Positions 53,091 through 62,730 are shown, counted from the first letter of the stretch. The stretch is DNA of 64,000 nucleotides from CAVYHJ01 sp963768165 [NCBI: uncultured bacterium] (GCA_963768165.1 CAVYHJ010000026.1:248001-312000); one strand, 5' to 3'. The notes: a model not told the origin generated them from the sequence alone. A program made the numbers and translations.

Positions 53091-53672
53091 ATGAAAAAGA
53101 AAAATTATCTACAACCAATACCGATTACTATTACCGGCAGACATTTGAATATCACTCCGGCTCTGCGGGATTATGCCCTGGAAAAACTTAGCCGATTGCA
53201 AAAGTATTTTGACCGATTGATGGAAGTGCATATCATCGTCTCCACAGAAAAACATCAACAAGTGGCAGAGATTAATATTTCCGCTAATGGATTTTCTATA
53301 TCTGGTAAAGGGAAAACACCCGATGTTTTCGCTTCCGTGGATGAAGTAGTCAATAAATTGGAACGTCAATTAAAAAAACACCGCGAGAAATTTCTGGAAC
53401 GGAAACGCGTCGCTTCCAAATCGAAAAGGAAAGAAAAGGAAAAAAATCTGCCATTGCTTGAGGATATTGATGATGACATGGAAGAAACGGATACGGAACC
53501 AGAGATTGTCAAGATAGAACGGGTTTCACAAAAACCCATGTCGCCGGAAGAGGCAGTGATGCAGATGAACCTGATGAAAAAAACTTTTCTTGTTTTTATT
53601 AATTCCACCACGGATGGGTTAAACGTGATTTACCGCCGTCCCGACGGGCAGTATACGCTCATCACGCCGTGA
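53091..53672 (+). CDS. hpf: Ribosome hibernation promoting factor, long form
   Basis: HPF binds the 30S decoding centre and pairs ribosomes into inactive 100S dimers. The 193-residue protein is the long form: N-terminal domain (ITITGRHLNITPALRDYALEKL is the family opening), a charged linker (about 105-135) and the C-terminal dimerisation domain (PMSPEEAVMQMNLM, then NVIYRRPDGQYTLI). It follows lptB by 11 bases and precedes hprK by 16. Confidence 0.95.
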   Translation: MKKKNYLQPIPITITGRHLNITPALRDYALEKLSRLQKYFDRLMEVHIIVSTEKHQQVAEINISANGFSISGKGKTPDVFASVDEVVNKLERQLKKHREKFLERKRVASKSKRKEKEKNLPLLEDIDDDMEETDTEPEIVKIERVSQKPMSPEEAVMQMNLMKKTFLVFINSTTDGLNVIYRRPDGQYTLITP

Positions 53673-53688
53673 AAGCCTGGGGACACCA

Positions 53689-54633
53689 ATGACTTCGATC
53701 ACAGTACAAGAGATGTTTGAAGAAGAGGGCCAAGAATTGGAATTAACCCTTGTTGCCGGTGAAGGTGGCAAGGACAAGAGGATCATCGTGTCCGATTTGC
53801 ATCGTCCCGGATTGGCTTTGACAGGTTATCTGGAACTTTTTCCATACGAGCGGATTCAAGTCGTCGGGAATACGGAAATTGCCTATTTAGAAACATTTCC
53901 CACAGAAGAACGGAAGACCCGATTTCTACGAATAATTAAAGCAGATACTCCGTGTGTGATTGTAACAGGAGATTCACCGGCTACTAAAGAATTAATAGAG
54001 ATCGGGAATGAACAAAATATATGCATTTTTAATACCTATCTTCCAACCACGCGGTTTGTCAGTCTTCTATCGAATTATCTGGAAGTAAAATTTGCGCCGC
54101 ATACTTCAATGCACGGTGTGTTGGTAGATATCTATGGAGTCGGTTGCCTGATTCTTGGTCCCAGTGGCGTGGGTAAAAGTGAGGCGGCGCTTGAATTGGT
54201 TCATCGGGGACATCGCTTGGTAGCGGATGATGTCGTTCACATAGATCGGATTGCGGGAAATATTCTCATGGGATATGGGGCAGATTTGATCAAGTATCAC
54301 ATGGAAATTCGGGGATTGGGAATTATCAATATCCGTAATTTATTCGGGATTAGCGCCGTCCGAACGAGAAAACGGGTTTCCATGGTTGTACGATTGGAAC
54401 ATTGGGATGAAACCAAGGAATATGATCGGACGGGCTTGGAAGAAAAATTATGTGACATTCTGGGTGTCCAAATTACGGAATTAACCATTCCTGTCCAACC
54501 AGGTCGCAATATCTCCATTCTGATTGAAGTCGGCGCTATGGATCAACGATTAAAGCGGATGGGGTACAATACTGCGCGAGATTTAGATAAAATGCTTTTA
54601 GAAAATCTTACCAAACATAAAGACGAAGTATGA
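53689..54633 (+). CDS. hprK: HPr kinase/phosphorylase
   Basis: HprK phosphorylates or dephosphorylates Ser46 of HPr and links carbon status to regulation. The 314-residue protein has Walker A GPSGVGKS (157-164), the catalytic ADD region (VADDVVHIDR, near 179-186), and the HprK signature EIRGLGIINIRNLFG. Length and domain order are normal. No PTS or HPr gene is in the window. The stop overlaps the rapZ start by four bases (ATGA). Confidence 0.95.
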   Translation: MTSITVQEMFEEEGQELELTLVAGEGGKDKRIIVSDLHRPGLALTGYLELFPYERIQVVGNTEIAYLETFPTEERKTRFLRIIKADTPCVIVTGDSPATKELIEIGNEQNICIFNTYLPTTRFVSLLSNYLEVKFAPHTSMHGVLVDIYGVGCLILGPSGVGKSEAALELVHRGHRLVADDVVHIDRIAGNILMGYGADLIKYHMEIRGLGIINIRNLFGISAVRTRKRVSMVVRLEHWDETKEYDRTGLEEKLCDILGVQITELTIPVQPGRNISILIEVGAMDQRLKRMGYNTARDLDKMLLENLTKHKDEV

Positions 54634-55496
54634 GTGCTCCCATTTGTGTTATCGTAACCGGACTGTCGGGTGCGGGTAAAAGTATTGCCATCGATTGTTT
54701 TGAAGATTTTGGTTTTTTTTGTGTGGACAATCTCCCCCTTGCATTAATTCCCAAATTGATGGATATTTGCCAATTGTCTAGCGGGCGATTTGAGCGGCTG
54801 GCTTTAGGTCTGGATATTCGAGCGGGAGAACAATTGGCGGAATTTTTTGATAAACTTGAGTACCTTGGTAAAGCAGGATACAAGCACAGTATCCTTTTTT
54901 TGGAAGCCACCGATGAAATATTGATTCGGCGATTTTCAGCTACACGGCGCAAACATCCGATCGGCGGGGATTGTCCCATCCGAGAACAAATCCACATAGA
55001 ACGGGAAAAATTGAAAGATCTACGAGCCCGGGCGAATGTTGTTCTGGATACCTCTAATGTGACTCCGCAAGTTTTGCGGAATTCAATTTCTCAAACCTAT
55101 TTAAAAGGCGGAGCGCAACAAGCCATGGTGATTACATTGACTACTTTTGGATACAAAAATGGATTGCCTCTTGATGCGGATTTAGTATTTGACGTACGTT
55201 TTTTACCTAATCCTTTTTATGAACAAAGCCTTCGATACTTGACAGGAGACGATCCGCCGGTGGCAGATTTTTTGCAGAAATCATCTATAACGAAAAAATT
55301 TCTTAAAGAATTCCAACACTTTATGGATTTTTTAATTCCTTCTTTTATCGAGGAAGGAAAATCCTATTTAACGATTGCCATCGGATGTACCGGTGGAAAA
55401 CACCGATCCGTTTTTATCGCTAACCAATTAAAAGATTATTTTCATTCCAAGGGGACGGATACAATTGTGGTTCACCGGGATATTGGGAAGGAATAA
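54630..55496 (+). CDS. rapZ: RNase adapter / nucleotide-binding protein RapZ
   Basis: RapZ (YvcJ/YhbJ) is a GTPase-like adapter that guides RNase E to small RNAs in enterics; its role elsewhere varies. The 288-residue protein has Walker A GLSGAGKS (10-17), the DNLPLALIPKL segment, the GHRRP-like FSATRRKHP region and the C-terminal SIAIGCTGGKHRS-type motif (here TIAIGCTGGKHRS). It is the last gene of the lptB-hpf-hprK-rapZ run. Confidence 0.95.
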   Translation: MSAPICVIVTGLSGAGKSIAIDCFEDFGFFCVDNLPLALIPKLMDICQLSSGRFERLALGLDIRAGEQLAEFFDKLEYLGKAGYKHSILFLEATDEILIRRFSATRRKHPIGGDCPIREQIHIEREKLKDLRARANVVLDTSNVTPQVLRNSISQTYLKGGAQQAMVITLTTFGYKNGLPLDADLVFDVRFLPNPFYEQSLRYLTGDDPPVADFLQKSSITKKFLKEFQHFMDFLIPSFIEEGKSYLTIAIGCTGGKHRSVFIANQLKDYFHSKGTDTIVVHRDIGKE

Positions 55497-55519
55497 TTTG
55501 TGTTATTCGTTTAGAAACA

Positions 55520-55856
55520 ATCAGAGCAATCTGAAAATGAATTCTTATACACCGCATGTATGCAGGGTTGAGACCGGCATGAAAAAGATTATATGAATTG
55601 TAAGTATCAGAAGGGACCGCAGGTTCCAGTTGTTTGTAGGCAAAATCCACCACTCTTTATTTTAATTAATCAAAATAATGGAATCTTTGTGGGTGGAAAG
55701 GTACAAGTATTTTGCCGTTTGACCTATTGGTGATTCCGACCATCAACCCAAACACATTAACAGCCAACCCTGTTCCTCCCGCAATTTTATCTTCTCCCGC
55801 CAAATTTTTGGCATATCAGTCATTAATTGCATGAAAGAAAAGGCAATAATAATGGA
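55520..55856 (-). pseudogene. Remnant of an NRDE/TANGO2-family gene
   Basis: On the minus strand a frame from about 55812 reads AKNLAGEDKIAGGTGLAVNV then FGLMVGITNRSN and stops at 55666; it matches the AGRDxxAGGTWLGVN...ALTNR core of NRDE/TANGO2 proteins. Farther along, from 55653, another frame reads VDFAYKQLEPAVPSDTYNSY then NLFHAG, which fits the later YNxFNLL region. The order is right for the family but the pieces are in different frames and lack the rest of the domain. The whole rapZ-mltG gap is taken up by this relic. Confidence 0.5.
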
Positions 55857-56894
55857 CTATTTATGATGCGTTGTCTTATTTGATAACTCTGAGAAATCCA
55901 ATCCGTTGGTCGTCGGACTATTCGTCAACTGAATGGATTTTTTATATTTTGCGACCGCCACATTATGCTCAGCGAGAGTATAGCTGAAAACATCCGTTCC
56001 ATCATTGTTGGTCACAAAGTATAAATAATTGGTATTCTCCGGATTTAATGCCGCTTCAATAGCCGCCAAGCCGGGATTACAAATCGGTCCCGCGGGTAAA
56101 CCGAGATAACGATAGGTATTGTAAGGAGATACATTTTTCAGTTCATCCATGGTTAAGATTTGGGTAAAACGTTTCAAAGCATATCGGACAGTTGCCTCGG
56201 ACTGCAACAACATCCCGCGTTTCAAGCGATTGTGAAAAACTCCGGAAATCAGTCGCATATCATTTTTGTTATTGGCTTCCTTTTCGATAATTGAAGCGAG
56301 AATAATGGTCTGGTCAAGAGTTAATTTCGTTTTACTCGAATATTTGTTATAAATAGGCTTCGCAATTTCTTCAAACCTATTGAGCATCATTTCCACGACT
56401 CTCTCACCGGAAATATTGTAAAAAAACTGGTAGGTATCGGGAAATAAATATCCTTCTAATGTATTCCGATGAAGGTTCATTTTTTCTAAATATTTTGTTT
56501 CGCTTATCACCGTAATAAATTTCTCAACCGGTACAATATTCTTATCATTTAACAAGGAAGTAATTTGGTCGAGAGTAAAACCTTCCGGGATTGTAATTTG
56601 TATCTGGTTTGCTTTTCCGCCTTTTTGCATAATATGCACAATATCTGCCATGCTCATGCGCGTATTTAATTCGTATTGCCCCGCCTGTAAATGTTTTCCG
56701 GCACCCGTAAGCTTTGTATAGAGAAAGAAAAGGAAGGGACTATGAATTAAATTTTCATTTTCTAATGACAGTCCAATGAAATAGACGCCCGAACCAGGAG
56801 AAATAGCCACTATTTTTTTCTCCAATTTTTCATCATATGGTGTGTAGATATTGGCATAGAGAATATACAAGATGCTTACGAAAATAAAAATCAC
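55857..56894 (-). CDS. mltG: Endolytic murein transglycosylase MltG
   Basis: MltG cleaves nascent glycan strands and sets their length. The 345-residue protein has an N-terminal membrane helix, a LysM-like region (IPEGFTLDQITSLL) and the YceG catalytic domain with LEGYLFPDTY, the catalytic Glu204 in ASIIEKEANN, and SPYNTYRYLGLPAGPICNPG. The GTG at 56894 is the only ATG/GTG/TTG available; the frame stays open for 24 codons upstream and includes basic residues, so a non-canonical start (ATT or CTG) farther up is possible. It completes the conserved alaS-ruvX-mltG order. Confidence 0.94.
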   Translation of the reverse strand: MIFIFVSILYILYANIYTPYDEKLEKKIVAISPGSGVYFIGLSLENENLIHSPFLFFLYTKLTGAGKHLQAGQYELNTRMSMADIVHIMQKGGKANQIQITIPEGFTLDQITSLLNDKNIVPVEKFITVISETKYLEKMNLHRNTLEGYLFPDTYQFFYNISGERVVEMMLNRFEEIAKPIYNKYSSKTKLTLDQTIILASIIEKEANNKNDMRLISGVFHNRLKRGMLLQSEATVRYALKRFTQILTMDELKNVSPYNTYRYLGLPAGPICNPGLAAIEAALNPENTNYLYFVTNNDGTDVFSYTLAEHNVAVAKYKKSIQLTNSPTTNGLDFSELSNKTTHHK

Positions 56895-56947
56895 GAGGAA
56901 ATGATAAATACGATTTTTAAGGTGGCGGGATGACAGAATTAGGTTCC

Positions 56948-57397
56948 TTAGGTGGATAACGGTCTTTCAGTAGATTTACTTTTCTCTTGATGCAGTCGGG
57001 TAAGATAACCGTCAAGTATCAATGTTGCAGCTAATTTATCAATCACTTTTTTGCGGTTATTGCGACGGACATTGGAATTGATCAGAACTGCTTCCGCTTC
57101 CTTGGTCGTCATCCATTCATTCCAAAATTCAAGCGGGATGGTAATTTGGGTTTTCAAGAAATCCACAAAAGCCATTACTTTATCCGCTTGAGTCTTTAAT
57201 TTTCCATCGAGAGAACGGGGCAGTCCGGCAACCACCAATCGTGCATTATATTCCCGAATCCAGCTATCAATTTTCTGACAATCATTTTCCATACTAGTAC
57301 GATGAAGAACATCCAGTGGGAGCGAAAAATTTTCCGAGGCATCGCTGACAGCGATCCCAATTCGTTTATCCCCGATATCCAATGCTAATATCGTCAT
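56948..57397 (-). CDS. ruvX: Putative pre-16S rRNA nuclease / Holliday junction resolvase RuvX (YqgF)
   Basis: A 149-residue RNase H-fold protein. It has the acidic N-terminal motif ILALDIGDKRIGIAVSD, VVAGLPRSLDGK, FWNEWMTTKEAEAVL and the final acidic helix (DKLAATLILDGYL). The family matures 16S rRNA ends and may act on junction DNA. It starts four bases after alaS stops and is the middle gene of alaS-ruvX-mltG. Confidence 0.94.
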   Translation of the reverse strand: MTILALDIGDKRIGIAVSDASENFSLPLDVLHRTSMENDCQKIDSWIREYNARLVVAGLPRSLDGKLKTQADKVMAFVDFLKTQITIPLEFWNEWMTTKEAEAVLINSNVRRNNRKKVIDKLAATLILDGYLTRLHQEKSKSTERPLST

Positions 57398-57401
57398 AGG
57401 A

Positions 57402-60038
57402 TTAGGATGCCAATTGCAAACGAATAATTTCCTTGACTTGATTTAATGCCTCCACCAATTTCTCTGGTTCTTTCCCACCGGCTTGGGCAAGGTCAGGTCT
57501 ACCGCCACCACCACCGCCAACGATTTTGGCTACTTGTCCAATAATCTTGCCCGCGTGGAGTTTGTTGACCAAATCCGGTGTGACATAACAAACCAAATTA
57601 ACTTTACCGTTTAAAATTCCTCCCAAAACAACCGCTGTGTTTTTGAGATTTGGTTTGAGTGAATCAATTAGACTTAATAGTGTTTTTGTATCTCCACCCT
57701 CTTCAAATTTCTGTATGATGTACCGTACTCCAGCAATTTCATCTATATGTCCTATTTCTTTAAATTTTGAGGTTGTCTCTTTGGTTTTTAATTTTTCCAA
57801 TTCTTTGGATAATTGATGATGTTCTTCGAGAAGTTTTTCAACTCTTGTCGGCAAACTGGGAATATCAGTTTTGGCAATATCGGCAGCGGAATCCAATGTG
57901 TCGTGCCATTGTTTGACAGTTTGATAGGCGCGTTTGCCGGTAACCGCTTCGATTCTACGAACCCCTGAACCTACTGCCCCGGAACTGCGAATTAAGAACA
58001 ATCCGACATCCCCTGTCGCCTCCAAATGGGTTCCTCCGCATAATTCCCTGTCGAATTTTCCAATGCTCACAACACGAACCCGCTCGCCATATTTTTCACC
58101 AAAGAATGCCAATGCGCCCATTTCCCGCGCTTTTGCCATATCCGTTTCAATCCATTTCACGGGAATATTTTCCTGTACCTTCTCATTAATTAATTCTTCG
58201 ATACGATTGGTTTCATCGTCACTCAACGCTTTGAAATGCGTAAAATCAAACCGCAAGTAATCAGGATGAACGAGAGAACCTGCTTGTTCCACATGAGTAC
58301 CGAGAACCCGGCGTAACGATGCCATGAGTAAATGCGTGGCTGTATGATTCTTGGCAATATCATGTCGTTTGTCTTCATCTATTGTAAGAGTGATTTCCTG
58401 TCCAACTACAATTTTACCAGTTAAAACAGAACCGATATGAACGATGGAACCGCTCACATATTTTTGAGTATCTTTAATGGCAATTTGTAATTTTCGTTGA
58501 CCCGTAATAAAACCGATGTCCCCTACCTGTCCCCCTGATTCTGCATAAAAAGGAGTTTTCTCTACGATTATCTCTACGTTATCTTCTTTTATCGCTTCAT
58601 TAACCAATACGCCATTTTTGATAATTGCAAGAACTTTTGCTTTGGTTTTCAGTTTTTTGTAACCAAGAAACTCTGTATCTCCAAATTGTTTTTGTACTTC
58701 TTTGTAGACTTCATCATGTCCCGTTTCACCCGATCCTGCCCATGCTTGACGGGAGCGCTGTTGCTGATGAGTTAAATCCTCCTGGAACTTATTTTTGTCA
58801 TAGTTTAGATTCTGTTCTTTCAAGATTTCTTCGGTTAAATCCACGGGGAAACCAAAAGTATCATAAAGCTTGAACACAATTTCATGAGAAACCTCTGTTT
58901 GTTTTTGAGACTTTGTATTCTGAATCGCTTCATCCAATAAAGCCAATCCGGAATTTAAGGTAGATTCAAACCGAGTTTCTTCCGCTAATATGGTTTGAGA
59001 AGTATGTTGTCGTTTTTCCGCCAACTCAGGGTAAATATCGCGCATTAAATCTACCACGATGTCTGAAGCGCGATAGAGAAACGGTTTCTCAATTCCCAAT
59101 AATTTCCCATGGCGGTAGGCGCGGCGAAGTATCCGGCGCAAGACATATCCCCGCCCTTCATTGGAAGGCAGGACACCGTCGCTGAAGGCAAAAGTCAAAG
59201 CCCGCACGTGATCGGCGATAACTCGAAAGGACGATTGAACTTTTTTATTTTCGTCATATTTTTTTTCCGTCAATTCTTGGGTAAAGTTGATAATAGGTGT
59301 AAATAAATCGGTTTCGAAAATACTGGGACATTTCTGTTGAATGGCGGCAAGTCGTTCCAGACCCAAACCCGTATCAATATTCTTTTTAGGAAGAGGAATC
59401 AAACTCCGATCTGGTTGGCGGTCGAATTGTGTAAAAACTAAATTCCAAAATTCAAGATAACGGTCACAATCGCATCCCGGCCCACAAGTCGGTTTCCTGC
59501 AACCCAATTCTTCACCCTGGTCAATAAGAATTTCCGAACAGGGACCGCAAGGACCAGTCTCACCCATGTTCCAAAAATTGGAATCTTCACCCAATCGGAT
59601 GATCCGTTCTTGGGAAACACCCGCTTCACTTTGCCAATATTTAAACGCTTCCTCATCGTCCTTATAAATCGTAACCCAGAGTTTGTCTTTGGGTAGACTC
59701 AATTCTACCGTCACAAATTCCCAGGCCCATCGAATAGCCTCCTGTTTAAAATAATCTCCGAAAGAAAAGTTTCCCAGCATTTGGAAAAACGTACAATGCC
59801 TCGCTGTTATTCCCACATTTTCCAAGTCGGAGGTACGTAAACATTTTTGGCAACTGACCGCCCGGGTATAATCCAGTTTAATCCTGCCTAGTAAATGGTC
59901 TTTGAATTGCACCATTCCCGCACTGGTAAAAAGCAGGGTAGGGTCATTTTTCGGAACAAGATTATCGCTGGGCACAATCGTGTGACCTTGTTTTTTGAAA
60001 TAATTCAAGTATTTGGATCTAATTTCACGGGATTCCAT
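57402..60038 (-). CDS. alaS: Alanine-tRNA ligase
   Basis: AlaRS charges tRNA-Ala. The 878-residue protein has the class II catalytic core (MESREIRSKYLNYFKKQGH, FTSAGMVQFKDHLLG, CSEILIDQGEE), the tRNA-recognition helices, and the editing domain with HxxxH in NHTATHLLMA and CGGTHLEATGD. It ends with a Gly-rich C-terminal domain (GGGGGGRPDLAQAGGK). There is a zinc-like Cys cluster, LGCRKPTCGPGCDCDRY, in the catalytic part. An IS element sits 85 bases upstream of its start codon, so its promoter is probably within that space (TATAAT near 60057-60062). Confidence 0.97.
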   Translation of the reverse strand: MESREIRSKYLNYFKKQGHTIVPSDNLVPKNDPTLLFTSAGMVQFKDHLLGRIKLDYTRAVSCQKCLRTSDLENVGITARHCTFFQMLGNFSFGDYFKQEAIRWAWEFVTVELSLPKDKLWVTIYKDDEEAFKYWQSEAGVSQERIIRLGEDSNFWNMGETGPCGPCSEILIDQGEELGCRKPTCGPGCDCDRYLEFWNLVFTQFDRQPDRSLIPLPKKNIDTGLGLERLAAIQQKCPSIFETDLFTPIINFTQELTEKKYDENKKVQSSFRVIADHVRALTFAFSDGVLPSNEGRGYVLRRILRRAYRHGKLLGIEKPFLYRASDIVVDLMRDIYPELAEKRQHTSQTILAEETRFESTLNSGLALLDEAIQNTKSQKQTEVSHEIVFKLYDTFGFPVDLTEEILKEQNLNYDKNKFQEDLTHQQQRSRQAWAGSGETGHDEVYKEVQKQFGDTEFLGYKKLKTKAKVLAIIKNGVLVNEAIKEDNVEIIVEKTPFYAESGGQVGDIGFITGQRKLQIAIKDTQKYVSGSIVHIGSVLTGKIVVGQEITLTIDEDKRHDIAKNHTATHLLMASLRRVLGTHVEQAGSLVHPDYLRFDFTHFKALSDDETNRIEELINEKVQENIPVKWIETDMAKAREMGALAFFGEKYGERVRVVSIGKFDRELCGGTHLEATGDVGLFLIRSSGAVGSGVRRIEAVTGKRAYQTVKQWHDTLDSAADIAKTDIPSLPTRVEKLLEEHHQLSKELEKLKTKETTSKFKEIGHIDEIAGVRYIIQKFEEGGDTKTLLSLIDSLKPNLKNTAVVLGGILNGKVNLVCYVTPDLVNKLHAGKIIGQVAKIVGGGGGGRPDLAQAGGKEPEKLVEALNQVKEIIRLQLAS

Positions 60039-60123
60039 AAAGAAATATGCTCTTTTCTATTATAAAAACAGTCGTTATAAAATAACACACTCACTCTCCC
60101 AGCCGCAAGAACCATGGGTAATG

Positions 60124-61116
60124 TGTACAGACATATGGCGGGTTTTTTAGAATGAGGAGATGTCTATACGTATGGCAACGACGATTCAAGAGGAACGATT
60201 ACGCTGGGTATTACCTATAATAAAGAAAGAGATACGGTTAAAGGAGGTGTGTAAGATTTGTCCACACAGCCAACGAAGTTTGGAGCGATGGGCGGCGGCG
60301 TATCGGAAAGGAGGAGAGAAGGCTTTGGAGCCGCAATCCACCCGACCCAAAACTTGTACAAAAGAAACCACTCTCCGAGTGAAAGAGAGAATTCTGGAAA
60401 TCCGGAAGAAAACGAAAAAGTGCGCTCTAAAGATCCATTGGCACTTGGCCAAAGAAGGAGTGAGGATTCATGCACGGACTATCGGGAAGATCTTGAAGAA
60501 AGAAGGGTTGGTGAGGAAATATCGGGTGAAGAAAATGAAATACAAGTATTTGAAAGCACCACGATCGGTCGGTGAACTTCTAGAGATCGATGTGAAGTAT
60601 GTTCCCGGAAAGGTAGCGGGACAACGCTATTATCAGTATACCGCCATTGATCTGGCGTCCCGCTGGAGACATTTGGCGGTCTATGACGAACAATCCAGTT
60701 TCCACTCTCTCCGGTTTTTAAAAGAGGTCCTGGATCGTTTCCCTCATAGAATACAAGCGATTAAAACTGACAACGGGGTGATCTTCACCAACTACTACAC
60801 CGGCGTAAACAAACGCCGTGATCGAACCCTGAAAACCCTTCACCCGCTGGATGTCTTTTGCCAAGAAAGAAATATAGTGCATTATCTTATTGATCCGGGC
60901 AAGCCCGCGCAAAATGGAACCGTCGAACGAAGTCACCGGGAAGACCAGGAGAAATTTTATGACCAAAACACCTTCCAGAACTTCCAAGACTTGCAAAATA
61001 AATTGAAACGCTGGAATATAGAATACAATCATCTGGAACATTGCGGCTTACTGGGCAAATCACCCAATGAGTTCATGGCACAATACCAAAAACCTAAACC
61101 GCCAAATGTTCGTACC
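60124..61116 (+). mobile_element. IS481-like insertion sequence
   Basis: The left end near 60124 starts TGTACAGACATATGGCGGG. The right end near 61116, read inward on the minus strand, starts GGTACGAACATTTGGCGG. About 17 of 21 positions match, an imperfect terminal inverted repeat. A single intact transposase gene fills the interval, its stop codon lying in the right repeat. I could not identify a target duplication with confidence. It lies between alaS and the DUF2905 gene and probably split a former run of minus-strand genes. Confidence 0.75.
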
Positions 61117-61119
61117 TAA
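60172..61119 (+). CDS. IS481-like DDE transposase
   Basis: A transposase of about 315 residues with an N-terminal helix-turn-helix (KEVCKICPHSQRSLERW), a second HTH-like domain (IHARTIGKILKKEGL) and an rve integrase core. Taking the longer start at 60160 for numbering, the DDE residues are Asp144 (EIDVKYV), Asp204 (IKTDNGVIF) and Glu256 (NGTVERSHRED). The frame is intact, so the element may be active. The ATG at 60172 is better spaced from GAGGAG than the ATG at 60160. Confidence 0.88.
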   Translation: MATTIQEERLRWVLPIIKKEIRLKEVCKICPHSQRSLERWAAAYRKGGEKALEPQSTRPKTCTKETTLRVKERILEIRKKTKKCALKIHWHLAKEGVRIHARTIGKILKKEGLVRKYRVKKMKYKYLKAPRSVGELLEIDVKYVPGKVAGQRYYQYTAIDLASRWRHLAVYDEQSSFHSLRFLKEVLDRFPHRIQAIKTDNGVIFTNYYTGVNKRRDRTLKTLHPLDVFCQERNIVHYLIDPGKPAQNGTVERSHREDQEKFYDQNTFQNFQDLQNKLKRWNIEYNHLEHCGLLGKSPNEFMAQYQKPKPPNVRT

Positions 61120-61130
61120 AACACATGCGA

Positions 61131-61367
61131 TTATTTTCTGAAATGGTTAAATAACCAGAATAGGAAAGAGAGTACACCGCTGATGAGTAGACAGGTAACT
61201 ATTGGAAAATAAAAATTATAATTTTCTTTTTTGATATAAATATCTCCGGGCAATCGGCCCAAAGGAATTTTAGCATGAGGGAATTTGTCGATTAATAATA
61301 AAACGAGGCCCGCTACAACGAGGAACATTCCCGAAATGATGAGCAATTTCCCCAGTTGTGAAAACAT
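61131..61367 (-). CDS. DUF2905 small membrane protein
   Basis: A 78-residue protein with two membrane helices (LLIISGMFLVVAGLVLLLID and FPIVTCLLISGVLSFLFWLF) separated by the conserved loop IPLGRLPGDIYIKKENY, which is characteristic of the DUF2905 family. Function unknown. It follows yebC by 27 bases on the minus strand, and its stop lies about 15 bases from the right end of the IS. Confidence 0.88.
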   Translation of the reverse strand: MFSQLGKLLIISGMFLVVAGLVLLLIDKFPHAKIPLGRLPGDIYIKKENYNFYFPIVTCLLISGVLSFLFWLFNHFRK

Positions 61368-61394
61368 AAGAACCGTTCGTGGTTATGGAGTCTA

Positions 61395-62144
61395 TCAAAC
61401 CACCATTTTTTCCATGATTTGTTCCGGGATATCAAAATTGGCGTAGGCGTTTTGCACATCTTCATGACTTTCAAGGTCATCCATGAGAGCTAGCATTTGT
61501 TTGGCTTTGGCTTCATCCAACGTAATCGTATTTTGGGGAACCATGGTGATTTTTGCGGAACTATATGGGATTTTCGCTATATCCAATGCGGCTTTGACTT
61601 TTTCCAAATCGTGCATCGGGGTAATGACTTCAAAAATAGAACCTTCCGATTTCACATCTTCCGCTCCCGCGTCCAATACGGCATTCAGAACATCATCTTC
61701 TTTGATATTGGGTGCATCAATGATAATATCTCCTTTTTTGGAGAACATCCACGCCACACAACCGACTTCACCCATATTCCCCCCGTGCCGTGTGAAAAGA
61801 TGCCGGAGTTCCGAAGCTGTGCGATTGCGATTGTCGGTAGTGATTTCAACGATGACCGCCACACCTCCTGGACCGTAGGCTTCGTAGACACATTCTTCAT
61901 ATACCACGCCTGGTAATTCTCCCGTGCCACTTTTAATTGCCCGTTCGATATTGGCCTTGGGCATATTGGCTTCTTTTGCCGATGCAATGGCAGTTCGTAA
62001 TCGCGGATTCCCGTTCGGGTCACCACCGCCATGTCGCGCGGCCACTGTGATTTCTTTAATAATTTTTGTAAAAAGCTGACCCCGTTTGGCGTCGGCGGCG
62101 CCTTTTTGATGTTTAATACTGCTCCATTTACTGTGACCAGACAT
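61395..62144 (-). CDS. yebC: YebC/PmpR family regulator
   Basis: A 249-residue protein of the YebC/TACO1 family. [20 protein letters not shown] is the strongly conserved N-terminus, and [33 protein letters not shown] and [17 protein letters not shown] follow. Members act as transcription regulators or as translation factors relieving stalls; which applies here is unknown. An AGGAGTT-type site precedes the ATG. Confidence 0.95.
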   Translation of the reverse strand: MSGHSKWSSIKHQKGAADAKRGQLFTKIIKEITVAARHGGGDPNGNPRLRTAIASAKEANMPKANIERAIKSGTGELPGVVYEECVYEAYGPGGVAVIVEITTDNRNRTASELRHLFTRHGGNMGEVGCVAWMFSKKGDIIIDAPNIKEDDVLNAVLDAGAEDVKSEGSIFEVITPMHDLEKVKAALDIAKIPYSSAKITMVPQNTITLDEAKAKQMLALMDDLESHEDVQNAYANFDIPEQIMEKMVV

Positions 62145-62223
62145 ATACGAACTCCTTAGAAAGATTTAAATTTCAGATTGTAGATTGTAAAATCATAAAT
62201 CTCAAATCTGGAATTTGTTATAC

Positions 62224-62730
62224 TTAGCGAAGTGCGGAAACTCCGGTAGATGGTTTTGCGCTGGTTTGAGTAGTCACCGATTCCGGCCGTTTTTCCGTGC
62301 CCATGGTACAATGTCCTTCAAAAACCACACCTTCCGCAATAATCAATCGCGGAGTTTTAATATCGCCATAAAGTTTTCCGGAGGACAAGATTTCCAGTCT
62401 TTCTTTTGCTTCGATATTACCATCCACACGACCACTGATTTTTACTTCCCCGGCTTTGATATTGGCTTTAATGGTGGCCCCGGAACCGAGATGGACAGTT
62501 TGCTTTACATCAATTTCCCCTTCAAATACACCGTCAATTTGAACCGAATCGTCTGATTTCAAGGTTCCTTTAAAAGAAGTGCCTTGCGCGATAATCGTTG
62601 AAGATTTATCCATTATTTTTACCTTTTCTTTCTGTCCCGAATTCGTCGGAACGTTTTGAGATAGTGGAGTCCCGAAAGATCGGGATAATTCCTGTTGTTC
62701 AGTTGGATCGGACGATTTATTAAACAACAA
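62224..62730 (-). CDS. Bactofilin
   Basis: A 168-residue cytoskeletal protein. Residues 40-145 form the bactofilin beta-helix: SSTIIAQGTSFKGTLKSDD, VQIDGVFEGEIDV, VKISGRVDGNIEAKERLEI and LYGDIKTPRLIIAEGVVFEG. Flanking regions are disordered, as usual. The start appears to be a TTG at 62730 after AGGAG. Bactofilins polymerise without nucleotides and place cell-wall or appendage machinery. Confidence 0.93.
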   Translation of the reverse strand: MLFNKSSDPTEQQELSRSFGTPLSQNVPTNSGQKEKVKIMDKSSTIIAQGTSFKGTLKSDDSVQIDGVFEGEIDVKQTVHLGSGATIKANIKAGEVKISGRVDGNIEAKERLEILSSGKLYGDIKTPRLIIAEGVVFEGHCTMGTEKRPESVTTQTSAKPSTGVSALR

